DNA from: Halisarca cf. caerulea
Taxonomy: Eukaryota; Porifera; Demospongiae; Chondrillida; Halisarcidae
Assembly (NCBI GenBank): GCA_963170055.1
Contig: CAUJGJ010000037.1
Location: 241,901 to 305,900, forward strand
DNA: 64,000 nt
Reading direction: 5' to 3'
Positions 1 through 23,156 of the stretch are shown piece by piece. How positions within the stretch are numbered: the first letter of the stretch is position 1; every line of letters begins with the position of its first letter. The notes under the pieces were generated by a model. It did no database searches. It saw only the letters and a program-made list of their open reading frames with translations, and was not told where the DNA came from. Position numbers and translations under genes: made by a program.

Positions 1-185
1 GACAGCAATCAGGCTGCAGGCAGACAGCAATCAGGGCTGCAGGCAGACAGCAATCAGGCTGCAGGCAGACAGCAATCAGGTGGTGGGCAGACAGCAATCA
101 GGCTGTGGGCAGACAGCAATCAGGCTGTGGGCAGACAGCAATCAGGCTGTGGGCAGACAGAAATCAGGGCTGTGGGCAGACAGTA
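1..185. repeat. 22-bp minisatellite at window edge
   Basis: About eight head-to-tail copies of a 22-bp unit (core GACAGCAATCAGGCTG followed by CAGGCA or TGGGCA) run from the window edge to about position 185. The array probably continues to the left of the window. An open frame across it is only the repeat translated and has no gene-like composition. Confidence 0.9.
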
Positions 186-445
186 ATCAGATTACAGACA
201 GACAGACTACCAAATCAACAGAAACAACTGATGAGTACCTGAGAAAAAAGAAAAGCTTCCTAGAAAGAATTCCAGCTAAGATGAACACACAACAGTGAAT
301 ATATGGGCACTCTAGTCAATTTATTAACCACACTGTTATTAAATAATTTTGAGATGTGACTAAAGTCATACATTTGGCTCCCAAGATAAGTATATATATA
401 TCCATGCTAACTCAATAACCTGTTCAGTTTGGAGTACTGTGTACA

Positions 446-451
<6 letters not shown>

Positions 452-512
<61 letters not shown>

Positions 513-527
513 CACACACACACACAG
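452..527. repeat. (CA)n microsatellite
   Basis: A nearly pure CA dinucleotide run with one interruption, lying just downstream of the 566-1304 exon. It is the first of more than a dozen long CA/GT tracts in the window. Confidence 0.95.
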
Positions 528-565
528 CTACAGTATCTAGGGAATGTACTGAAAAACCAACTCAC

Positions 566-1495
566 TTGAGATCGCTGAGTTTGATGGTTTGACTGATGTC
601 CATTTGCTGTATTTGCTCCATCAAAAGAATTTCCTTTGAAGGTGGTTCGACATAATTCTCTTCTACAGTGTCATCGTATTCATCATCATCCCATTCATCT
701 TTGATGGAGGACAGTTCTTGGTACGAATTTGAAAGTTGGTTGTCCTCATAGTAGTGAACTGATGGATTGTGACAGTCAATGTCAGAATAATAATGATAGG
801 TCCTTGAAACAGTCCTGATCCGCTCATAAAACAATGACAAATCAACAACGTCTTTGTTCTCGTCTGGAGAGGATGGATAGACAACATCATCATACTCATG
901 ATCATCGTCTTCAACTTCGAGTTCAAAGGAATAGTACGACTCAATCATCTTCTCTTCCTCGTCTGACACATAGATCTGAGGGGGGCCCGTAGATCTTGGA
1001 GTGATGGAAACATTATGAGCTTGCACTGGTTCACGCATGCCTATTGCCCGGCAGCCAGCAAGGTGTTCACTTGGAATCATTCTAACCACTCTTCCACCGC
1101 TCTCGTCTCTGTTTGAGCGCCTCCTTTTCCGCAAAATGAGCAGCAAGATCACTGATATTGGCAGAATGACCAGCACTGTGAAAAGGGCTAGAACCGCCAA
1201 CACTTCAATCAGAATCAAATGGGCGTTTGACAGTCCGGGTGTCACGCCAGCCGAGGGAGGCATTGTAGGCATTACAGACGAAGAGTTACGAGTAACTCCA
1301 ATCTCTGCATCAACAGAGAGGAGAAGCATTGAAGATATTTAACAGCACATCACACAGTAGCTTCCTAGCAAATACTTACATTACAATTTGCAGTTTGATT
1401 AGCAAGGACTTAAGGAACAAAACAAATTAGCTATAAACCAACATACCCATTGCCGATGCTGATAACAGACAAACCGAGACAAACACTCCTGGCAG
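566..1495 (-). CDS. Single-pass membrane protein with tyrosine-rich acidic tail (partial gene)
   Basis: Two coding exons are visible: 1447-1495 and 566-1304. The first encodes a hydrophobic signal-peptide-like stretch (VFVSVCLLSASAM) and joins the second in phase 1. The second has a short Ser/Thr/Pro ectodomain with an NSS sequon, a strong membrane segment (LIEVLAVLALFTVLVILPIS), a KRRRS stop-transfer and a cytoplasmic tail of about 190 residues. The tail is rich in Asp/Glu and Tyr (YDDVVYP, YYEDN, ENYVEPP), which would suit SH2/PTB-type docking; that role is inference. The family is not recognised. The start is unresolved: a TAG lies directly before the CTG that opens the first exon, so an upstream exon or a non-AUG start is needed. 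A canonical GTGAGT donor at 560-565 precedes the frame's stop, so the gene probably continues left beyond this exon. Confidence 0.6.
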
Positions 1496-1796
1496 CTATG
1501 CTGAATCTATGGCTGAAGTGGTCGGAAGACGTGGTAGCACGGTGCAGCCATAGTGGCCTCGCTTTTGATTAAAGGCTTCTTTCCAACAAGGTTAGTATTC
1601 TATTGGGTTCAATTGACGCGAACATAGTGCGATACGCGAAGCCATTTTTGCACAGAGGTACGACCTCGGGTACGACGCGCCATTTACCCCTTTCTACAAA
1701 ATGGCCGAGATTGCGCAATTGTATGAAATATTTTATTTTGATTGCGTAATCAGCATTCTCCATTTTGATATACGCGAGTAAACAGAGAATATCAAA
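1496..1796. promoter_or_regulatory. Presumed bidirectional promoter, membrane-protein gene / KLHL
   Basis: This interval separates the divergent 5' ends of the membrane-protein gene and the kelch gene. It contains CAAAATGGCC near 1697 and CAAAATGG at the KLHL start codon, which resemble the YY1-type AAAATGGCG element seen at other starts here. No TATA box is evident. The assignment rests on gene arrangement only. Confidence 0.4.
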
Positions 1797-6647
<4,851 letters not shown>

Positions 6648-7446
6648 CAGCCATCACTGCATCAGTACAAAATCAGTTCAAATCCTGCAAATTTACTTGT
6701 ACGTATGTGTTCTGTACTGTACACCCGTACGACTTGCCTAAGATGTGCTTGTTGCTTCTTACTGCTCACTCTATTCAGTGTGCATGTAATTTTGATAAAG
6801 GTGTATTATTGTGATATTGATATTTTATATGCAAAACAATTTAATATTTTTAGTGTGTGTCTATGAAACTGCCCTAACTCAAGCAGAATTGCTATATCAC
6901 AGTACAGTGTATGTGTACTGCAATACAGTACAATACAGTGTATGCGTACTGCAATACAGTACAATACAGTGTATGCGTACTGCAATACAGTACAATACAG
7001 TGTATGCGTACTGCAATACAGTACAATACAGTGTATGCGTACTGCAATACAGTACAATACAGTGTATGCGTACTGCAATCCTTTTCTTGTCGTGAGATAC
7101 AGGTTTTATGCTATGCAGCAAAACCTTCTATATCTATTTAGGACACAACTGGTACCGAGTACAAGCTATCCTGTATATATTATGGTTCCGGATGTGTCCC
7201 AATGTCACAGACTGGATTCAAATGTATTTATGCAATTAAGTTAAATGCGGGGGACTGGCTGCATTTCAAAGGTGTCCTTTAAGAGAGGTTTTGCTGTACG
7301 TTATACTAGAGGACTGACGATCATCACAAGGTAATGAAACAATATTTATATGTACCGTGCACATCCACTGTGGATGAAATTGCGGATAAAGTAAGGGAAC
7401 TGCATGCAGTAGTATATAGTGGATGCAAGGACACACATGTACACAC

Positions 7447-7509
<63 letters not shown>

Positions 7510-7928
7510 CACATGCAGCTGGAGCAAATTTGCACTGTACACATAGCTAGCCCATGCATATGCCAGAACACACGTGTGCATGTGCACCAAATACCATGCA
7601 GTGTACTATTGCACACGTGCATAAGTGCAAGATCATGCATGCTCGAGTTGCTGCACTCAATTTGGTGTACTCCTGCAACCAGATGTACACCATGCAAGAC
7701 CTGTCCCATTTGTCTCTAGTACGTCAAAGAGATATCAGTCATAGCATTATTACATAATGCACTTACCAAAGATGTACAATTTGTCAATAATTCAAATATA
7801 TTAACAATAATATATGCCTTTTACATGAACATTATACCTATGTGCTCTATGCAAGGAGTGGAACATGTTCTTCTAGCAAGTACGTATATGCTTTGTGCAC
7901 AATCCAAAACTGAAAAGCTTTGCGTATC
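6648..7928. other. Intergenic region between convergent KLHL and GGA genes
   Basis: No gene is visible. The interval holds the 31-bp minisatellite at 6905-7079, a degraded group-B MITE-like fragment near 7366-7425 (AAATTGCGGATAAAGTAAGG) and a CA tract at 7443-7507. The KLHL 3' UTR starts here and the GGA 3' UTR ends here; the exact poly(A) sites cannot be fixed from sequence alone. Confidence 0.7.
6905..7079. repeat. 31-bp minisatellite
   Basis: Five to six nearly identical 31-bp units containing CAATACAGTGTATGCGTACT. The motif GTGTATGCGTAC recurs every 31 bp from 6938. Confidence 0.95.
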
Positions 7929-14948
<7,020 letters not shown>

Positions 14949-15493
14949 TTTTTGTTAGGGCGTGTTCAGCTGGTAACAAGAGGATATTACCACCAATGAA
15001 TATCATTACTAAATCAAATAACCGCGGCCGTTCATTCAGCCATCGATGTGCATTCGAGCATCGACACTTTATACTACGCAGTATAGTGTCTATGCATGAT
15101 TCGAGGAGGCAGATCCTCATTCAATTCAATAATCCAGCAAGGGGAGTAGATTGCCCAGCGCTAGTTGCTGGAGCTATGACTGAACCATCTGTGTACCATG
15201 CATGCATGTTACCTTACTTCCGAGTGTCACTGATTGTTATGGACAATCATTATGCATATTTTGCTATTATGTATCAGTGCTGTATCTAGGTTATTAATAA
15301 TTTGTATATATGAAAAAAAACTAAATCAAATATAACTGTACGATTGCGTACTTAGTGCATGTACGTAAGTACTTATATACAAGACAAAATTGGCATGTGA
15401 TCGAAGCAAAGACTATATATCAACTCAATCGAGCATGCTGACGTTCTTAACTCTTAGCATATTAGCAAATTGTCCACACAACATAAAAGCTAG
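14949..15493. other. Interval between TOM1 stop and GGA start
   Basis: A 545-bp interval separates two genes on the same strand, so it must hold the TOM1 3' UTR and the GGA promoter. The GGA start reads AAAAAATGGAGG on the minus strand. I see no other gene, RNA gene or element in it. Confidence 0.6.
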
Positions 15494-18400
15494 TTAAAGT
15501 GCAAATAATCCTTCATCCTCTTCGGGTTTCTGCATCTGTGGCCGCGGTCTTGAAGGCTGCTGAGTGGGGTCTACCATGGCTCGCTGGTTTAGGAATTGCT
15601 CAAATTCTACACACACAAACAGAGACGGAATACAGCATGAGGAATACAGCATGAGGAATACAGCATGAGGAATACAGCACGAGGAATACAGCACGAGGAA
15701 TACAGCACGAGAAATACAGCATGAGGAATACAGACACAGCTAAACCGGCAATGGATGTACAGTAGTCTCGTGTAGTCATACCCTACTTGTCATTGCATGA
15801 CAAGAAACAATACCCAAAAACTGGCGGTGAGAGCAGTTCTGGCTATGTGAGACCAGATGTACAGCTATCCACTATACTAGAAGAAGAGGGTACAGAACAG
15901 ATAACTGAACAGTGGAGGCTAGAAATCAATGCATGACTATCAGTTTATCCTATCTAGAATGTGTAGCTAATACGACACATACCTAGCTACCTTGTACGGT
16001 AACCATTACGTGCAAGTACCGTACATTCTCTAAAAATTCGTCACACCTAGTTTCCCAAAAAATTCGTCTGACAAGAGAATTTAGAGTTGTTTTCCCACCT
16101 TTAAGAATGGCTGACGAAATGCTAGAGTGGAGTGATGAATACTAAGAGAGCTGACGAAACTGTAGAGTTCGGCTATTAAATATGACTATAATAATTTAAA
16201 TAACCCTAAAGTGTAGTGAAAAGAACATTAAAGTGCTTTTCATAGCTCTTTGGTGCACGTTCTGGAAGTTTTGGGGGATAAATACAAACCTTGTTTGGCC
16301 TTAGCTGCCATTTTATCGGTCATTCTTGATGGTAGGCCTACCCCAACACAACGGAATTAACAAATATTCAATCCAAAGCACAGGAAGAAGACATATTGTT
16401 AGAATTACAAAACTTGAGTCCATTTCTAAAGTTTATCTTCTGTTACAAAGTTGAACGACAAAATATTGGAGAGCACAACAAAATTTCAGAAAATGGCCAT
16501 TTTGTCAAATGTTAGAGATAATTTTGACACAAATCCAAGAATGACAAAATTATGGAGTGCTGGATTTTTAGAGAATAGACAGTAGTACTCCACCAGCACT
16601 GGTGACTATATTGACGTCGATCACTATTTGTTTGAGGAAATGTCATGACTGACTGTAAGTCACACCGTACTAACCCCTCAGTTCTAACAAGAGTACTAAC
16701 CCCTCAGTTCTAACAAGAGTACAACCCCCTCAGTTCTAACAAGAGTACTAACCCCTCAGTTCTAACAAGAGTACAAACCCCTCAGTTCTAACAAGAGTGC
16801 AAACTCCTCAGTTCCAACAAGAGTGCAAACCCCTCAGTTCTAACAAGAGTACAAACTCCTCAGTTCTAACAAGAGTCCAAACCCCTCAGTTCTAACAAGA
16901 GTGCAAACCCCTCAGTTCTAACAAGAGTACAAACCCCTCAGTTCTAACAAGAGTACAAACCCCTTAGTTCTAACAAGAGTGCAAACCCCTCAGTTCTAAC
17001 AAGAGTACTAACCCTCAGTTCTAACAAGAGTACAAACCCCTCAGTTCTAACAAGAGTGCAAACTCCTCAGTTCTAACAAGAGTGCAAACCCCTCAGTTCT
17101 AACAAGAGTACAAACTCCTCAGTTCTAACAAGAGTCCAAACCCCTCAGTTCTAACAAGAGTGCAAACCCCTCAGTTCTAACAAGAGTACAAACCCCTCAG
17201 TTCTAACAAGAGTACAAACCCCTTAGTTCTAACAAGAGTGCAAACCCCTCAGTTCTAACAAGAGTACTAACCCTCAGTTCTAACAAGAGTACAAACCCCT
17301 CAGTTCTAACAAGAGTACAAACCCCTCAGTTCTAACAAGAGTGCAAACCCCTCAGTTCTACCAAGAGTGCAAACTCCTCAGTTCTAACAAGAGTGCAAAC
17401 CCCTCAGTTCTAACAAGAGTACAAACTCCTCAGTTCTAACAAGAGTCCAAACCCCTCAGTTCTAACAAGAGTGCAAACCCCTCAGTTCTAACAAGAGTAC
17501 AAACCCCTCAGTTCTAACAAGAGTACAAACCCCTTAGTTCTAACAAGAGTGCAAACCCCTCAGTTCTAACAAGAGTACTAACCCTCAGTTCTAACAAGAG
17601 TACAAACCCCTCAGTTCTAACAAGAGTACAAACCCCTCAGTTCTAACAAGAGTACAAACCCCTCAGTTCTAACAAGAGTGCAAACCCCTCAGTTCTAACA
17701 AGAGTGCAAACTCCTCAGTTCTAACAAGAGTACTAACCCCTCAGTTCTAACAAGAGTACAAACCCCTCAGTTCTAACAAGAGTACAAACCCCTCAGTTCT
17801 AACAAGAGTACAAACCCCTTAGTTCTAACAAGAGTGCAAACCCCTCAGTTCTAACAAGAGTGCAAACCCCTCAGTTCTAACAAGAGTGCAAACTCCTCAG
17901 TTCTAACAAGAGTCCAAATCCCTCAGTTCTAACAAGAGTACAAACCCCTCAGTTCTAACAAGAGTGCAAACTCCTCAGTTCTAACAAGAGTACTAACCCC
18001 TCAGTTCTAACAAGAGTACAACCCCCTCAGTTCTAACAAGAGTGCAAACCCCTCAGTCCTACCAAGAGTACAAACCCCTCAGTTCTAACAAGAGTGCAAA
18101 CCCCTCAGTTCTAACAAGAGTACAAACTCCTCAGTTCTACCAAGAGTGCAAACCCCTCAGTTCTACCAAGAGTGCAAACCCCTCAGTTCTAACAAGAGTA
18201 CAAACCCCTCAGTTCTAACAAGAGTACAAACTCCTCAGTTCTACCAAGAGTGCAAACCCCTCAGTTCTACCAAGAGTGCAAACCCCTCAGTTCTAACAAG
18301 AGTGCAAACCCCTCAGTTCTAACAAGAGTGCAAACCCCTCAGTTCTAATAAGAGTGCAAACCTCTCAGTTCTAACAAGAGTGTATTGTGTACGTGGCTGA

Positions 18401-18920
18401 AAAAGATGCTATTCTGTGTATGCATTGTACCCTAGCAAAGACTGCACGGAATTAAGCATGGTGATAAAACTTATAATGAAGCAAATACGGCATACACGCA
18501 TTATAACTTCTGTCTGCAGCTATGATGTTCTAGGCTGTTTGTCAATGTACGTATGGCACATTCCAGTGGGTGTGGCGAACACTTCATCCTTTTGACGTGC
18601 ACCATTTGCAGAGATGTCAATGTATAGGCTAAACAAATCTTTGAGTGTTGAAAATGAGAGCAGTGGATAAGAAAAGGAGAATGTTGCAAGTTTATTGGGT
18701 GCCTGTAGGAATAGCCTATGGCTAATATACATATATATTGATACCCCTGAAGCTAAACACAAGATTGCAACATTTGTTACTCACCAGCACTTGTAGCAAC
18801 CTCTGGCCCTTGTGGATTACCAGCGGTGGTGGTAGTGGTGTCCTGAAAGAGAAGGAGGAGTGATATTGCATTGATCATAGATACTCCAACACACATGTAT
18901 GCACGCACATACACACATAC

Positions 18921-18992
<72 letters not shown>

Positions 18993-19592
18993 GAACCAAA
19001 TGTCAGCCATTGCTCCAAATTTTTGAAACTACACAAGTGGTAGAGAAGACACAAAGATTACACATGACATCGTGCAGAACAGACAACAAATGTACTTCAC
19101 AGCCTGAACAGTACAAGTGACACAGGACCCAAATCGACACAAAGCAGCAGTTGCTAGTTAGGCAATAGGTGCAATAGGTGATTTTGATCAGTAAAATGAT
19201 CTCTGCTTACAACAATTTTAAGGACTGCTCACACACACACAGAGAGAGAGAGAGAGTGTGTTTATGTGAGAACAGTACATTGGTTTTGCAGGATGCAGCC
19301 ACTGTAGAGGTTATGACAGGAACTTGTAATAAAAAGTACTTACGAATCTTCTTCCGTTGTACGGTTCTTCTGTATGGCAGCAGCAAGGCTCATGTTGGTG
19401 CCTGTCTGTTGATCAGCATATGTGGAAGAGCTGGGAAACAATCATGTAGTGAAAAATTTACAGACACAGCAACCAACATTTACCTGTATACATAAACACA
19501 CACACACACAGACACCCCCACCCCCCCACCCCCACACCCACCCCCACACCCACAGACACACACACAGACACACACACACACACAGACACACA

Positions 19593-19632
<40 letters not shown>

Positions 19633-19869
19633 TGAAGATACCTTGGTGTGGTGTATTCGGTCTGTCTGCTCTGTGCAAACATATCAAACTCATCATCTGA
19701 CAACCCTCCACTCTGAGTAACAGGAGGGTTTGTAGGAGAGATGAGAGGTGCTGGCATTGTAGGCTGTAAAGTACTGGTTGGCTGCACACCTGTAGGACCA
19801 ACACACCTGGTCAAACATCAGATAATTCACAGATTGGGAGATACGTACGTCCATCCACATGCACACACA

Positions 19870-19910
<41 letters not shown>

Positions 19911-21218
19911 CACACACACACACACACACACTCACTCACAGCACACACACACATGTGCACGTGTGTGCATGTACACACAGACAGGATACTAACACACTGG
20001 TGTGAATCAATACATGCATGTCACTGAGGTGGAAACTGGCACACATAAACCAACGAGAACTCGGATCCACATCAAGTCATTACCTAAACTTGCAATATCC
20101 CTTTCTAGCTGATCGATCTGAGGAGTAGTGATCTCCTCCCCAAGGTCAATGAGAGGTGATTCGCTTGTCTCTGTATACACAGGAGGGGGCTGCAGAGTCA
20201 AGAAGTGCATACAGTGGAGTCTCATTATAACGAATCTCAGGGGGAGGCAAAAATAAATATTTATAAGAGAAATTTACTATAAGAAAAAATTACATTCAAT
20301 ACACACACTATGTATTTCAAATTGAAATAACACTATTAGTAGTACAGTGAAATGAAATGTAAGTAACAAATGCAATGAAACAACCTAAGATCAAGGCTTG
20401 TTTAAGGTAATCAACAAGTTTCTTTTGCTCCCATACTTGTGTGGTTCTTTAATATCCGTTCATAGCGCCGCGTGGTGTCGTATACCAAAGTCAGCTGCAA
20501 TTCCCTCCTTTCTCTTATATCAATGGTGGAGCACTACCCAGAGCTCGAATGAAGTCCTTTTTCTAGACTAAGTCATTGTTGCTTGGGTTCCCCCATAATT
20601 TGCTATAAAGTCACAAATTCACGATGGGGTCGCACTTTCTCCTTCGTTAAAAACAAATATTCGCTATATACATGTTTGTTACAATGTTAACAATTGCGTT
20701 ATAACGACTACATTGGGACTGGGACTTGACTTTTGCCTCGGTATAAAAAGAAAATCGTTGTAAGCGTGTTCGTTAACAAGACTCCACTGTAGTATAAATG
20801 GGCGGTGCTGTGGGTGTGCATGTAGGGTACACATGTATACTGTACACACTGCAATGCTACAGTGTAATGGGGAAGTTTCCACACAAGTACGTGTGTACAT
20901 ACATATGCGACGCAGATGTGTGTATCACTAATAAGCTAAGTATTCACATACGTACAGTATATAATGTATGCAAGTGAAAACAGATAACGTTCGTCTACAA
21001 CTACATACAACATATTTTAGACGCCAATACAACTCACGTCTTTAGGAGTAACTTCAGATTGTTCCTGTATTGAAGTGGTAGGTTCAGTGGGCATATCTGT
21101 AGGGACGTCCTGGACTGTAGAATTCTTTGAAAACCGCTCGTATCTTATCAGAACTCCATTCACTTCGTCATTGGCTGCTAGCAAAGTGGCTGCAAAGACA
21201 TGTGGTATACCAGCAGGT

Positions 21219-21291
<73 letters not shown>

Positions 21292-21292
21292 T

Positions 21293-21368
<76 letters not shown>

Positions 21369-23092
21369 GTGCTAGTGCACGTGTTTACAATTGTGTGTGT
21401 CTGTGTATATATATACATAATCCAATAGTCACACCACAGTAATGTAATGATGTAATAAGCAAGAATCAGTACAAAATCACTTGGTGGAAAGAGCACCATT
21501 TTCACAAAGCCAAGACAGATTCAATCCAATGCTTCCCCACGCAACACACGTACATAAAAGAATGTCGTCTTGGATCTTCTGGCACAGACGAACTGTTCGC
21601 TTCTGCATCTCCTGTAGAATGACACTCAGTTGGTACATGAGGTCCTTCTCTCCTGGGGTCTGTTGGCCAGGTTCAATAACTGCCATCATCTCGTTCAACA
21701 CGGCCATATTGTTCCTCATGACATCAATCTCAGACATTATCTTAGCCACTTGTGTCTGCCCAATCGAGATGACTGGGCGGCCAGACCGACTGGATCCTTG
21801 TTGATGGGAACTCTCTGATGGAGGTCCTGCTGGCGGGACACTCGTACTCTCTGAAGACTGCTAACAAGAGATAACACATGATAGAGGCTGGAAAGAGGAT
21901 GATTAGGTATGTACAGTGAAACCTTGGCAATCCGCCACAATTAGGACAAGCAATTTGTGACCAATTGGTAAATTAGTGTACATACAAGGTGACCCCGCAC
22001 ACAGGATACAAACCCCTAACCATGTTATTGATGTAGTGAGTTTTTGGTAAGCTTGTTGGACCTCTACAGGGGTTGGTGAACTGTAGTACAGCTGAGAGTT
22101 CATCCAATCAATCCCTTAGTGAGTTTGGTGAATCATGGGAGGGGGTTTCCAATGGTTTCACAGTACGTATAAATCAATAACTCTAAGAGCATAGACTGCA
22201 GTGGAACCCTGATAACACAAAATCGCTTTACACAAAATTTCGAAGAAAGTGAAAGCAACAAATGGCCCCTTCAATGTCCCTAACATTCCTAATTGTTCTG
22301 ATAACATGAAATTGTGATAATACTATGAACATTTTTCACTGGTCCCTTGAGTTTGGTGTTAAGAGGGTCCCCACTGTAGAGGGTCCTCACTTTAGTATGT
22401 ACGCTTTGATGACTATCAACGGCAGAAAATACACACAAGGAGCAGCCAATATGTCTGCTGAGAAGTGCTGAAACCAAGTACAAGACAATAAACAGTAGCA
22501 CATCACTTGTGGCACAAATAAAGAGCTCGTAGTTACGGTGTTCACACATAACATTTAAACACTCATACGTATGAATGAGGACGTACCACTCCAGTAGTTG
22601 GCTGAGGTTCGGCAGTTTTCTGCGAGGAAAAAATTACAAAATATTACTTGTACAAAAATTATGGGATTCATGTGGTAGTGGGAGAGTGAGGGTGGTGGGA
22701 GGAATGGGGTGTTGGGGCATGGTGGGAGGGGTGAGGGGTGGTGGGACATGGTGGGAGAGTGAGGGTTGTGGGATGTGGTGGGAGTGAGTGGTGAGAGTGA
22801 GGGTGGTGGGACATGGTGGGGGAATGAGGGTGAAGGGACATGGTGGGAGGGGGGGATGAGGGTGGTGGGACATGGTGGGAGAACTAACTTTTTGTGGGGT
22901 GTTGATGGGTGCCATGGCATCCAGGTCAACAGGAGGGAATTCCCACTCGTCGTCTTTCAACTGCTGGTATACATCCATGACTGCTTGAAGATCTTCTTTG
23001 CCACGAAATGCATCAGCCCATGTTTGTATGAGGCCCAAAATACGATCCCGAACCAATGGAGGAGGATTGTTCTAAGGGACAACAATGCAGTG

Positions 23093-23156
<64 letters not shown>

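Noticed and set aside
16668..18380. CRISPR-like periodic array
   Set aside because: Repeats of 28 bp are contiguous without spacers, the genome is eukaryotic, and there are no cas genes. It is a minisatellite.
18501..18762. Minus-strand frames in the last TOM1 intron
   Set aside because: Exon 18785-18842 joins directly to 15494-15606 in phase (TSAEFEQFL), so no extra exon is needed here.
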